This document shows positions 34,992-43,147 of a DNA stretch of 64,000 nt, piece after piece. Each line of letters starts with the position of its first letter. The stretch's first letter is position 1. The translations under genes and the position numbers were made by a program. The DNA comes from Sphingomonas citri (GTDB lineage: Bacteria; Pseudomonadota; Alphaproteobacteria; Sphingomonadales; Sphingomonadaceae), in the NCBI RefSeq assembly GCF_019429485.1, contig NZ_JAHXZN010000009.1, positions 89,785-153,784 of the forward strand, given 5' to 3'. Under the pieces are notes generated by a model. The model made no database searches. It worked only from the letters and a program-made list of their open reading frames with translations, and was not told the origin of the DNA.

Positions 34992-36772
34992 CCGAAGACC
35001 CCGTGCATCCACCAGCTGAGGTCGCCGGTGTCGTCCTCAAAGCCGTCGCCGCGGCGGAACACCCAGTAGCGGCCGCCCGCCTCGTCCTCGACGCGGTAAT
35101 AGTCGCGCACGGCCCACACTTCGGCTTCACGGCGCCACCACTCGCCGTGGACGCGCTCGGGCCCATCGCCGGCGACGATCTTGTAGGTCTTGCCGCGCCA
35201 CTCGAAGCGCCGCGGCGGCTGGTCGGGCATCAGCGCCATGACGCGCGCGAGCGGCTCCGGCCGCGCGAAAAGCCGGATCGGCCGTGGCCACTTTGGCCAA
35301 GGCCCGGGCGTTTCGTTCGGGTCGGAGCGGGCGACGGCTCGCTCCGGCACATGGCTCTCGACCGGGGCCACGCGGAAGACGGCGCGTGGGCCGATCCTCC
35401 CGGCGATGACGTCTACTAGGCGGGCGGGGTCGCGCACCAGCGTCTCGCCGGCGAGCACCGCGCCCAGGTCGACCGCATCAAGCGGCTCGGTGTGCGGCGC
35501 CACGAGCCAGAACTGCTCGAGCCCCATGCCCGGATCGATCCGCTCGATCTTGAGCTTCAGCAGCCGCACCAGGTGCGGCACCTCGCGCGTCGGCCGGGAC
35601 GTGCCGAGGGCGACCACCTGCTCGGTGCCGTCGACGCGCAGGCCGGTGAGCCGCAGCGCGCGCGCGCCGAGCCCGCGCTCCTGCAGCACGCCGGCGAGAT
35701 CGCGCAGCAGGTCGCCCATAACCTGCTCGATCGCCTCGGCCGTGCCGATCGGCTCGAGCAACCGGCGCTCGACGAGCGGCACCTCGGCGTCCTCGCGTGG
35801 CGTGATCGGCTCCGCGACCGCGCCCAGCGCCTGGTCGAGCCGCGTGATCGCCGGCAGGCCAAGTCGGCGCGCGAGCGGCCCGCGCGCGACCGGCAGCAGA
35901 TCCGCGACCGTCTCGAAGCCGAAGCGGCGCGCAGCGCTGAGCGCGTTGGGTGCCAGCCGCAGCGCCACGATCGGCAGCGGCGCAAGCGCGCTGGCCGTCG
36001 CGCCCGGCTCGGCGCGGATGAGGTCGCCGCGGCCGAAGCGCGCGAGCGCGTGCGCCGCGCCCGGCGTGTCCGCGACCGCTATCCGCGCGGTGAAGCCTGC
36101 CCGCCTGCAGAAGGCGAGCAGACGCCGGCAGAAGCGTTCCTCGCCGCCATGCAGATGCTCGCAGCCCGCGAGATCGATCCAGAGACCATCGGTTGGCGAC
36201 ACCGCGGCGATCGGCGACCAGCGGCGCACCGCCAAGAGCGCCAGGCGGTCGAGCAGTGCCGCATCGGCCTCCGGCTCGGCGGGGCGGAAATCGAGGTCGG
36301 ACACGAGCGCGCGCGCGTGGGTGGCCGCCATGCCCGGATGCACGCCCAGAGCGCGCGCTCCGTCACAGGCGGCGACCACCTCCTCGCGTCGGCCGACCTT
36401 GTCGATTAGCGCCAGCGGCGCGTGCTCGAGCGGCTTGGCGGCGGGCACGCTGATGCGCGGCGCCGGCGTCGCCGCCTTGTAGGGGTGACTGGCTGCTTCC
36501 GAGCGCCGGCCGAGCTCGCGCATAGGTGGCTGCGCGTGGGTCGGCAGTGCGGCGATCTGCGCCTCGACGACGCCGCGCGACGGCATGCCTTGTCGCGCCC
36601 ACCGCGCACCTGGTCGCCATCCTCCGCCCCGCGGCACCGAACAGGCGCCGGGGTCGTCGTCTACCGGCAGCTCGAGGACAGGCCTTTCAGGCTGCCGCGA
36701 AGCGGACCGTTCCAGCCGTCTCAGCCGCTCCACGGCCAAGCTCGGCAGGAACAGCGAGACGACCCGTCTCAT
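34988..36772 (-). CDS. imuB: ImuB, Y-family polymerase-like protein
   Basis: A 594-residue catalytically inactive Y-family homologue that bridges the beta clamp, ImuA and DnaE2 in the mutasome. It starts RRVVSLFLPSLAVERLRR and has the Y-family fold (DGARALGVHPGMAATHARAL; GLWIDLAGCEHLHGGEE), in which the acidic polymerase residues are not conserved, then a little-finger-like domain. The ATG at 36772 (after AGGGCAGCG) is preferred over 36787. It overlaps imuA by 86 bp and dnaE2 by 4 bp. Confidence 0.93.
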   Translation of the reverse strand: MRRVVSLFLPSLAVERLRRLERSASRQPERPVLELPVDDDPGACSVPRGGGWRPGARWARQGMPSRGVVEAQIAALPTHAQPPMRELGRRSEAASHPYKAATPAPRISVPAAKPLEHAPLALIDKVGRREEVVAACDGARALGVHPGMAATHARALVSDLDFRPAEPEADAALLDRLALLAVRRWSPIAAVSPTDGLWIDLAGCEHLHGGEERFCRRLLAFCRRAGFTARIAVADTPGAAHALARFGRGDLIRAEPGATASALAPLPIVALRLAPNALSAARRFGFETVADLLPVARGPLARRLGLPAITRLDQALGAVAEPITPREDAEVPLVERRLLEPIGTAEAIEQVMGDLLRDLAGVLQERGLGARALRLTGLRVDGTEQVVALGTSRPTREVPHLVRLLKLKIERIDPGMGLEQFWLVAPHTEPLDAVDLGAVLAGETLVRDPARLVDVIAGRIGPRAVFRVAPVESHVPERAVARSDPNETPGPWPKWPRPIRLFARPEPLARVMALMPDQPPRRFEWRGKTYKIVAGDGPERVHGEWWRREAEVWAVRDYYRVEDEAGGRYWVFRRGDGFEDDTGDLSWWMHGVFG

Positions 36773-37448
36773 CGCTGCCCTCCACAATCAGGGAGAAGCC
36801 CTCACCCCCACGCTGTCGGACGCACTCCACCGCCCATCTCGCTCTCCCCACACCCGCGACACCCAACCGCTCGGAAGGCGCGGCGCCGATCCGCCAGCGC
36901 GTCCACGCGGCGGACGGCTCGGCGAACACGTCCTGGTTGAGGCCGCGCGCGCGGCGCAGCAGCAGCACCGGCACGTCGGCGTCAGCCGCAACCAGCTGCA
37001 GGCGCCGCGTTGCCACCATCGAGACCTTGCTCGCCTCCGCCACGATCGCAGCGGGCGTGCCGTCCCTCACCGCGTCCTCGACCACCGCCAGCAGCGCAGC
37101 GTCGTCGCGCGGCTGCGCGTAGATCACGTTGGCGGAGGGAAGGCCGGCTTGCTCGAGGGCGGGCGCGTACAGGTCGGCCCTGCAGCTGGCCCATAGCACT
37201 GGACCGCCTGCCCCTGCCGCCTCGCGTGCGGCGATGCCGGCGAGAAAGAGCGTGGTGGCGGCATCGTCTACCAGCGCGGCGCTCCGCGACGTCGCCTCGT
37301 GCAGCGCGCCTGCGCGCAGTCCTCCTGCCCCAAGCCGGCTGTCGAGCGCGTCGATGCCGAACGGCATGACGCGATAGTCAGCGGCAGGCGTAGCGATCGT
37401 CCGCAAGTGCGCTATGCTGGGCGCGAAGGAATCGAGGGCGGCGGACAT
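36687..37448 (-). CDS. imuA: ImuA, RecA/SulA-like SOS mutagenesis protein
   Basis: A 253-residue protein of the ImuA family, distantly RecA-like, which supports DnaE2/ImuB translesion synthesis. It shows MPFGIDALDSRLGAGGLRAG and LHEATS, then VLWASCRADLYAPALEQAG and a Walker B-like VPVLLLRRARG. It is first in the cassette and has a LexA box at 37469-37483, 21 bp upstream of its ATG. Confidence 0.92.
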   Translation of the reverse strand: MSAALDSFAPSIAHLRTIATPAADYRVMPFGIDALDSRLGAGGLRAGALHEATSRSAALVDDAATTLFLAGIAAREAAGAGGPVLWASCRADLYAPALEQAGLPSANVIYAQPRDDAALLAVVEDAVRDGTPAAIVAEASKVSMVATRRLQLVAADADVPVLLLRRARGLNQDVFAEPSAAWTRWRIGAAPSERLGVAGVGRARWAVECVRQRGGEGFSLIVEGSDETGRLAVPAELGRGAAETAGTVRFAAA

Positions 37449-37468
37449 CGTTTTCTAAGACTCTACTC

Positions 37469-37483
37469 GTTCCCTTTATGTTC
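37469..37483. promoter_or_regulatory. LexA box (GTTC-N7-GTTC)
   Basis: A perfect alphaproteobacterial SOS operator, GTTC-CCTTTAT-GTTC, lies 21 bp upstream of imuA. It should place imuA-imuB-dnaE2 and the small downstream genes under LexA control. Confidence 0.92.
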
Positions 37484-37599
37484 CGTAAATGAGAGCCGCT
37501 GGTCAAGCTCCGATCGGCTCGGTTCATCGATAAAGGCGGAACGGCACCGCAACGAAGCGCCAACAAAGCGGGGAAAAATCGCTTTCCAAGGTCAGCGGC

Positions 37600-38064
37600 G
37601 TGACTCATAGAATCTGGATGCCGATCCGCGCTGAAAACCGCTGGCTGTACCCGATCGATTGGGAACAGCTGTCAGGCAGGATCCGGTTCGAGCGCGCGGG
37701 CAAGCGCTGTGAGCAATGTGGCCGGCCGCACCTTCAGCGTGTTGCTCACCTCGGTGACGGCCGCTGGTGGGACGCGGAGGCGGCGTGTTGGCGTTCGGAC
37801 CGTGGCAAGCGGATCGCCGTGAGAGGCGGCTTCACGCTCGCCAGCGTCCGGGTGACCTACGTCGTTCTCGCCTGTGCGCATCTCGATCACGATCCGGGCA
37901 ACAGCGCACCATCCAATCTCAAGGCGCTATGTCAGCGATGCCACATGATCCACGATGCCGCTGAGCATCGCTGGCAACGTTGGTGGAATGCCTTCCGGCT
38001 GCGCGCGCTGCGCGACCTCTATGAGGATCCCAGGATTACAAGAGAGCGCCACGTCGGACGATGA
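37600..38064 (+). CDS. HNH endonuclease-like protein
   Basis: A 154-residue protein with an HNH-type core: a first Cys pair CEQCGRPH near residue 37, then LACAHLDHDPGNSAPSNLKA and LCQRCHMIHD, so the His-Asn-His and zinc Cys residues are present. It starts at a GTG (37600, AAGG upstream) or at ATG 37618. It is divergent from imuA across the LexA box, so it could share SOS control. It could be a nuclease of an unknown host-defence or repair role. Confidence 0.7.
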   Translation: MTHRIWMPIRAENRWLYPIDWEQLSGRIRFERAGKRCEQCGRPHLQRVAHLGDGRWWDAEAACWRSDRGKRIAVRGGFTLASVRVTYVVLACAHLDHDPGNSAPSNLKALCQRCHMIHDAAEHRWQRWWNAFRLRALRDLYEDPRITRERHVGR

Positions 38065-38120
38065 TTGCTCGTGGACGGCTATCGAGAACTGGCGATCATG
38101 CACTCGCCAGGGGTAGTCTG

Positions 38121-38540
38121 TCAGTGCTCTATGAACGGCCCCTTCGCGACGCCGGTCAATCGGTCCGTGAATTGGGCGCGGCGGTCGGCACAGCGTCTGC
38201 GGGAGACAACGCGGCTTCCTCGCAGCACATCGACGCCAGCCTCGAAGCTTGGATCATTCGTGCCGTGGAAGCTTGTTCGGACGGTACGTTCGTAGACGAC
38301 GTAGGTCCACGGGCCATTGCGGAAGGCAGCCTGCAGCTCACCTCCGCCTGAGAACCCCTCCTGAGCGTAGCGTCCATGAGGAACCTGCAACTCGACCCGT
38401 CCTCGCCGTACGGAGCGATATACGAGGCTCGCCTCGTTCCTGACGACCGCTCCGGTCCGGTCGCCTATGCGGCACGCGAAGACCGTTCGTTCGGATGAGG
38501 AAGCTGCTGCTGCAATCAGGAGCGCAAGTAGCACCATCAC
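38121..38540 (-). CDS. Exported hypothetical protein
   Basis: A 139-residue protein with a short signal peptide (MMVLLALLIAAAASSSERTV) and a mature beta-rich domain (RVELQVPHGRYAQEGFSGGG; WTYVVYERTVRTSFHGT). Two Cys residues could form a disulfide. No family is recognised. The start could also be the second ATG at 38537. Confidence 0.6.
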   Translation of the reverse strand: MMVLLALLIAAAASSSERTVFACRIGDRTGAVVRNEASLVYRSVRRGRVELQVPHGRYAQEGFSGGGELQAAFRNGPWTYVVYERTVRTSFHGTNDPSFEAGVDVLRGSRVVSRRRCADRRAQFTDRLTGVAKGPFIEH

Positions 38541-38592
38541 TCGCTACACTCCTCCGAGGTCGAAGGGCGGCGCCGCGTGCGATCATTCATCG

Positions 38593-39558
38593 TCATCGCA
38601 CGACCGTGACAGCGCCTTCCACGCTCACCTGATTTCCGCCCTTCCGCTTCGCGTTTCGGAGCTGCTGCCACGCCGCCTCGAGCTGCGCCTCCACATCGCG
38701 GCCGCGGCTGGCTACGACGCCGGCAGACATCGAGATCCGGCCAAGCGGCGTGTCGCTCTCGCGCACCTTCATCTCGCGCGCGCCAATCGCCTCGCATGCG
38801 GCCGTGACCATCTCTCCGGCTGCGCGCAGATCCATGCCCTCGATGAGGATTGCAAAGGTGCCGCCCTCCCACCGGCTAACGAGATGGCTACGAGCATGGT
38901 CGGCGAGCGCACGTGCCACGACCTTTAGCAGCCGGTCACCGACGCCCGGCGAGTGACCGTCGTTAACCTGACGCAGTCCATCGATGTCGACGAGGGCAAT
39001 GCATGTCGGGCTTGTTAGATTACCTGCCAGGCGCGCTTGGAATGCCGTCCTGTTCGTCAAGCCTGTGAGGGGATCGTGCTGCCCGGCCGACTGAAGCGCG
39101 GTCAGCTCCGCTCGGATCTGCCGCGCGCGGGCTGCAGCTTCAGCGAAACTCGCCTCTGCGCTTTCAGCCCGGCGCAGCATCGTGGCGAGCAACGGTCCGG
39201 CGCTAGCGCCTGGCTCGCCAAGCAGCGCTGCTGACGCGGTAACCAGCTCGCGGCTGAGATCGGTCGTGACGGCCATCGCATCTCCGACGACGTCGATCAC
39301 GCGCATGGTGATATGGTCGAGCTCGGGGGCAAGCGCCGCCCGTACAGCTGGGCGAAGCTCTTGAACCTGCTCCTCGGTGAGCCTGACACCGCCGTCGATC
39401 GCGCCGTCCACTCGCTCTCGCAGCTGCTCACTGTCGCCGTTTAGATACTCGTGGGCGAAGGCATAATGGTTAGGGGTGTGGGCGAGACGATGCCGATCGA
39501 GGAAGACGAGGACCTCGGCTCCGCCCTGCGGCCGCTTACGTCGATCTACCATCATCAC
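38593..39558 (-). CDS. GGDEF-domain protein with degenerate active site
   Basis: A 321-residue protein: an N-terminal helical sensor-like region (residues 1-165, no membrane segment) and a C-terminal GGDEF domain starting HDPLTGLTNRTAF. The metal-binding IALVDIDGLRQVND is present, but the signature loop reads RWEGGTFAIL, i.e. EGGTF in place of GGDEF, so the catalytic acidic residues are lost. It is probably not an active diguanylate cyclase; it could bind GTP or c-di-GMP or act as a partner. Confidence 0.85.
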   Translation of the reverse strand: MMMVDRRKRPQGGAEVLVFLDRHRLAHTPNHYAFAHEYLNGDSEQLRERVDGAIDGGVRLTEEQVQELRPAVRAALAPELDHITMRVIDVVGDAMAVTTDLSRELVTASAALLGEPGASAGPLLATMLRRAESAEASFAEAAARARQIRAELTALQSAGQHDPLTGLTNRTAFQARLAGNLTSPTCIALVDIDGLRQVNDGHSPGVGDRLLKVVARALADHARSHLVSRWEGGTFAILIEGMDLRAAGEMVTAACEAIGAREMKVRESDTPLGRISMSAGVVASRGRDVEAQLEAAWQQLRNAKRKGGNQVSVEGAVTVVR

Positions 39559-39609
39559 CCTCCGTCGTGGTGCCCGGTGCCTCCCCTGTCTGTCCAGATA
39601 AGCTAGTGA

Positions 39610-39786
39610 TTACAGATCTATGTTGCGATCCTTCATCGCCTCCGCGGCCAGGTCGCCGATCGGACCGGTGCCACCGACCATCTCGAACACGACCGCGACG
39701 TCTTGCTCATCCAGTTTCGACAGCATCAGCCGGATCGCACTGGCGGTCGCGTCGTCGAGGACGATCGTTGTCTCAGCGCTCGTCAT
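39610..39786 (-). CDS. Small hypothetical protein
   Basis: A 58-residue acidic protein starting MTSAETTIVLDDATASAIRL and containing FEMVGGTGPIGDLAAEAMKD. Codon use is like its neighbours and the frame is closed by TAA. It is divergent from the HU gene with 39 bp between the two starts. The function is unknown; its size puts it below usual gene-finder limits. Confidence 0.5.
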   Translation of the reverse strand: MTSAETTIVLDDATASAIRLMLSKLDEQDVAVVFEMVGGTGPIGDLAAEAMKDRNIDL

Positions 39787-39825
39787 CAGTATGGTCCCCG
39801 CGTTTTCTCAGGGAGTACGAATAGC

Positions 39826-40095
39826 ATGAACGTTGGTGAGCTGGCCAAGGGCGTCGCGGCTGCGACGGGCACGAGCGAGGCGGACGCAAAGAAGACGATC
39901 ACCGCGGTGTTCGACGAGATCGCGGCTGCGGCCGCGAAGGGGGAAGAGGTCTCGATCAATGGCTTCGGCAAGTTCACCGTCAAGGATCGGCCGGAGCGCG
40001 AGGGCCGCAACCCGGCAACCGGCGCGACCATGACCATCGCCGCATCGAAGAAGGTCGCGTTCACGGCTGCGAAGGGCTTGAAGGACAAGCTCTGA
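39826..40095 (+). CDS. HU-family DNA-binding protein
   Basis: An 89-residue nucleoid protein that bends DNA. It starts MNVGELAKGVAAATGTSEAD, has VSINGFGKFTVKDRP and the arm region GRNPATGATMTIAASKKVAF, including the conserved Pro that intercalates DNA. GGGAG precedes the ATG at 39826. Plasmid-encoded HU copies are thought to help replication, transfer or silencing. Confidence 0.92.
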   Translation: MNVGELAKGVAAATGTSEADAKKTITAVFDEIAAAAAKGEEVSINGFGKFTVKDRPEREGRNPATGATMTIAASKKVAFTAAKGLKDKL

Positions 40096-40201
40096 GGCAT
40101 GCGCGCCGGCGGGGCAGCTCGCCGGCGCCGATAGGAGGCGCGGATGTGTAATCGGTTGTGTGATTGCGGTCTCCGCCGCAACCGGAAAGCTGCCCGTCGG
40201 C

Positions 40202-40399
40202 TTACGCCCAATCTTCGCCGTTGAGCTGTCTCCGCCGCACTCCCGGAAGCGGTCGCTGGTTCATGGGAACCGGGACGGCGCAGATAGTATCGCCAGCGGC
40301 CATGCCGTCCGGTGCGTGACGCACCAACAGGCGGAACACGTCGAGCCGCGTCCCTTGGGCGAGCGCACCTAGCGCAGCAATAGTTGATGAATTCTCCAC
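40202..40399 (-). pseudogene. ArsR-family regulator remnant
   Basis: The first 35 or so residues match ArsR/SmtB repressors (ENSSTIAALGALAQGTRLDV then FRLLVRHAPDGMAAGD). After that the sequence runs into unrelated residues and stops at 65 residues, without the recognition helix or dimer domain. It therefore looks truncated or recombined at its 3' half. It starts at a GTG (40399) next to an inverted repeat. Confidence 0.65.
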
Positions 40400-40419
40400 A
40401 TATCCAGCATAGCGGATAT
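40400..40419. promoter_or_regulatory. Inverted repeat at the arsR remnant, likely operator
   Basis: ATATCC and GGATAT arms separated by 8 bp lie directly upstream of the arsR-like start. ArsR/SmtB proteins bind such 12-2-12 or similar AT-rich dyads at their own promoters. The site is intact although the repressor gene is not. Confidence 0.45.
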
Positions 40420-40444
40420 ATGGGGACACTAGGCTGTTACGGTT

Positions 40445-40666
40445 TCAACCGCAGCAGCTCGCCACGGTTCCGTTCGTCTTCGCTTCCTGAATCGGCGGGC
40501 ACGGCACATCGCCAAACGAGCAGAACACGCAGCAGTCGCCGGCGAGGGGTCGCAGGACCGCCGCGCAGTGCCGGCAGTCATAGAAAAACTGACACGCGTT
40601 AGTGGGCATCGTCTCAGTCGCGGTTCCACCACACTTAGGGCAGGTCAGGGTAGAGGTGAGGAGCAT
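40445..40666 (-). CDS. GDCCVxC-domain protein
   Basis: A 73-residue Cys-rich protein of a family often found beside mercury-resistance genes. It has a zinc-ribbon-like LTCPKCGGTATETMP, then FFYDCRHCAAVLRP and the signature GDCCVFCSFGDVPCPPIQ. Some family members are selenoproteins; here all positions are ordinary Cys codons. Its ATG overlaps the merT stop (TGATG), so the two are translationally coupled. Confidence 0.85.
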   Translation of the reverse strand: MLLTSTLTCPKCGGTATETMPTNACQFFYDCRHCAAVLRPLAGDCCVFCSFGDVPCPPIQEAKTNGTVASCCG

Positions 40667-41082
40667 CAGGAAAGTAACTTCATCAGCGGCGACTCCAGTC
40701 GGTCCCAAATTAGCGCGATCAGCGTCAAGGCCGTGCCGATCGCGAGCACGATCGGGGTGACGCGCGACGGCAGCGGTATCGTGCAGGAGCGATCCACGGC
40801 GCAGGCCCTTCGACGCCGTGCGTAGAACCACCACCCGGCAGCCAGCCCAAGAACCGAAAGCGCGGTCAACGGCCAACGTAGCGGCATCAACGCCGCAAAG
40901 GTGCTGGACAGGCTAGCCCCCACGCCGAGCGCCGCAAATGCGAGCGGGAGGATGCAGCAGGACGCGGCGGCGAGGACCGCGCCGAAGCTCGCCAGTGCGC
41001 CGAGGACCGATAGTCCCGTGTCGGCGCGGTTTGATGCTTTCAGCGTGACGGTGGGTTTTGTCGCGGCGGTGTTGGGGATCAA
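40666..41082 (-). CDS. merT: Mercuric ion transporter MerT-like
   Basis: A 138-residue inner-membrane protein. The first helix carries the vicinal Cys pair expected for Hg(II) uptake (AAASCCILPLAFAALGVG); two further hydrophobic segments and a second pair (RACAVDRSC) follow. The TTG at 41082 (GGAG 7 bases upstream) is preferred; the longer frame to 41115 would begin in the operator. merR is divergent. No merA reductase is nearby. Confidence 0.8.
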   Translation of the reverse strand: MIPNTAATKPTVTLKASNRADTGLSVLGALASFGAVLAAASCCILPLAFAALGVGASLSSTFAALMPLRWPLTALSVLGLAAGWWFYARRRRACAVDRSCTIPLPSRVTPIVLAIGTALTLIALIWDRLESPLMKLLS

Positions 41083-41114
41083 CGGTCGTCTCCAGCGGGA
41101 GAGCCCGCTATGCA

Positions 41115-41133
41115 TCCTGTAGTGGCTACAGGA
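41115..41133. promoter_or_regulatory. MerR operator between merR and merT
   Basis: A 19-bp dyad TCCTGTAG-TGG-CTACAGGA lies in the divergent merR/merT promoter region. On the merT strand a TTGCTC and a CATAGC hexamer straddle it with 19-bp spacing, the long spacer that MerR-type activators act on. Confidence 0.75.
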
Positions 41134-41145
41134 GCAAGCGGTTTC

Positions 41146-41556
41146 ATGCAGAAGAGCATCGCGATCGGTGAGCTATCGCGTCGGACGGGCGTGAACATCG
41201 AGACGATCCGTTATTTCGAGCGCATCGGGGTTTTGGCGACGCCGCCTCGTACCGCTGGCGGGCGGCGGGTCTATGGAGCCGATCACGTCCGCGCACTTGG
41301 GTTTATCCGCCGCGCGCGCGAACTCGGCTTCACCCCGGCCGAGGTGCGCGCGATCCTGTCGCTTGGCGGACCCGCACAAGCGTCGTGCGACGAGGTTCGC
41401 GAGATCGCGGCGGAACACTTGAAGCGGGTGCGAGCGAAGATGGCGGACCTAGCGCAGCTCCAAAGCCTGCTCGCGACGACAATCGAACGGTGCGAAGGCG
41501 ACGGAGCGTCGAGTTGCGCCGTGATCGACCTGCTCAACCAACATGCAACTCCGTAG
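41146..41556 (+). CDS. merR: MerR-family regulator, mercury type
   Basis: A 136-residue regulator with an N-terminal MerR HTH (IAIGELSRRTGVNIETIRYF) and a dimer helix. C81, C116 and C124 match in order and spacing the three Hg(II)-binding cysteines of Tn501 MerR (82, 117, 126). The ATG at 41146 lies 13 bp from the operator; an ATG at 41110 would begin before the operator. It should control the divergent merT-GDCCVxC unit. Confidence 0.88.
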   Translation: MQKSIAIGELSRRTGVNIETIRYFERIGVLATPPRTAGGRRVYGADHVRALGFIRRARELGFTPAEVRAILSLGGPAQASCDEVREIAAEHLKRVRAKMADLAQLQSLLATTIERCEGDGASSCAVIDLLNQHATP

Positions 41557-42052
41557 GGGTCACAATCGTCCGGTTGTGACACCTACTTGCTCTCACGGCT
41601 TCTCAATGGCTTGCATGTGCCAAAAGGCCGGTTCGAAATGTCCACTTATAAGATGGGCATCTTGTTTCGGCTATGGCTGCCATTGAGTCGGTAGCTGTCA
41701 CGCGGTCCGGCGTAGATTAACGGCAGCTATCGCCCTCAGAGCACCCGAAAGCCGCCCTTCCGCTTTCCTGCCATTCTCCGCCGTTCCCGAGAGAGCAGGC
41801 GATGTCGATGGCGACCAGGCGGAGGGCCTGATCGGGCGGTATCATGGTTGAGCAGTCCGAGGTTCGAGCTTGTGTTCGAGGTCGGCGCAAAGCCGCCTCA
41901 CCATGGGTCGTTCGATGACTGATCGAGGGCTGCTATCTATCTTGGACGGGCTCTGGTGGCACTCCGATTACAGCGCAGTCGCCTCGACCTCGTTCTCTCG
42001 GGCTGCCCCCGCCTTGCGGCGGAGCTGGTGAAGGTGGAGTGGGGTCAGTCCG
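41557..42052. other. Gene-free stretch next to an IS110-family transposase
   Basis: About 500 bp without a credible gene, lying 3' of the IS110-type transposase. It contains short inverted repeats: GTTGTGAC-type half-sites near 41560, TAGCTG/CAGCTA at about 41692-41728, and a CCGCC-ttgc-GGCGG hairpin near 42010. In the IS1111 subgroup a long non-coding end downstream of the transposase encodes the structured guide (bridge) RNA; part of this stretch may be that. The end of the element could not be placed. Confidence 0.4.
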
Positions 42053-43087
42053 TCATGCGACGGCTTCCTCACGCGTCCACCGGAACTCAGTGCCGTCCGT
42101 CCAGATGCGATGCATGACGATCGCCAGCTTACGCGCGACTGCCACGATGGCCCTGCGCAGCCCGCGCCGCTTAGCGACGGCCATGCCCCACGCCTTCAGC
42201 GTCGACCACCGCTTCGACCGCGTAAGCAGCGCCAGCGACGCCTGGTAGAGCGTCGTGCGCATCAGTGCGTCGCCTGTCTTGGAGATTGAGCCGTTTCGAT
42301 CCGTCTCACCGCTGGCATACTTCCTCGGCGTCATGCCGAGGTGCGCACCTACGTCGCGCGAGTGCTGGAAGCGGCTCGGGTCGTCGATGACAGCGAGAAA
42401 GGTGACAGCCGTGACCGCGCCAACGCCCGGCACGGTCATGAGGCGGCGGCAGGTGTCGTCACGGGCGACCGCATCGAGCAGCATCTTGTGCAGGACGGCG
42501 GACTGCTCGCGAAGCGCGGATCGCGCGATGAGCATGGGCCTCACCATGGCCGCGAGCCTCGGCCGGTTCTCGACCAGCTCCATGGCGCGCTGCTCGAAAT
42601 GTCCCGACGCGATCCGCCCTGACAGCTTCAGCCCGAAGGCGCGGAGTGTACCGCGAACCTCGTTCTCGATGTCGCCGTACTTGACCAGAAGGGTCTTGCG
42701 GTTGGCGAGCAGCATCCGCAGCTCCTGACTCACCGGGCTCTTGATGTGTACCGGGCGATACCAGCCGACGCGGATTACCTGAGCGATAGCACGCGCGTCA
42801 TTCCGATCGGTCTTCACCGGCATGGTCTTGGTCAGTGCGCGAAGCCGGCGCGGGTCGATGCAGATCATGGGAAGCCCACGGGCGGTTAGCTCGGCGTACA
42901 GCCAGCGCGCCAAGCCACCGATCTCCAGCCCGACCTTCTCGGCGTGAACGTCGCGTTCGAGCAGCCAGTCGGCGATGGCGTCTGGTTCGGAAGGCGCCGT
43001 GCCTTCAAACTCGATCGTTCCATCCTCGTCGACCACACAGATCGCCACCTCGGCTAGTGAGATGTCGAGCCCAACATACTGCATCAT
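42053..43087 (-). CDS. IS110-family transposase (DEDD)
   Basis: A 344-residue recombinase with an N-terminal RuvC-like DEDD domain (MQYVGLDISLAEVAICVVD; GLEIGGLARWLYAEL; KTDRNDARAIAQVI) and a C-terminal transposase_20 domain (LMTVPGVGAVTAVTFLAVID; GAHLGMTPRKYASGE). The catalytic Ser region is in SKTGDALMRTTLYQAS. It appears full length. Only 60 bp separate it from the SRAP gene upstream, so the long non-coding end is on its 3' side. Confidence 0.93.
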   Translation of the reverse strand: MMQYVGLDISLAEVAICVVDEDGTIEFEGTAPSEPDAIADWLLERDVHAEKVGLEIGGLARWLYAELTARGLPMICIDPRRLRALTKTMPVKTDRNDARAIAQVIRVGWYRPVHIKSPVSQELRMLLANRKTLLVKYGDIENEVRGTLRAFGLKLSGRIASGHFEQRAMELVENRPRLAAMVRPMLIARSALREQSAVLHKMLLDAVARDDTCRRLMTVPGVGAVTAVTFLAVIDDPSRFQHSRDVGAHLGMTPRKYASGETDRNGSISKTGDALMRTTLYQASLALLTRSKRWSTLKAWGMAVAKRRGLRRAIVAVARKLAIVMHRIWTDGTEFRWTREEAVA

Positions 43088-43147
43088 GGCACCACTCCGC
43101 GTCTGCCGGCCCCATGCCGGCCCAGATCACGGTGCGCGTCGAAGAGT

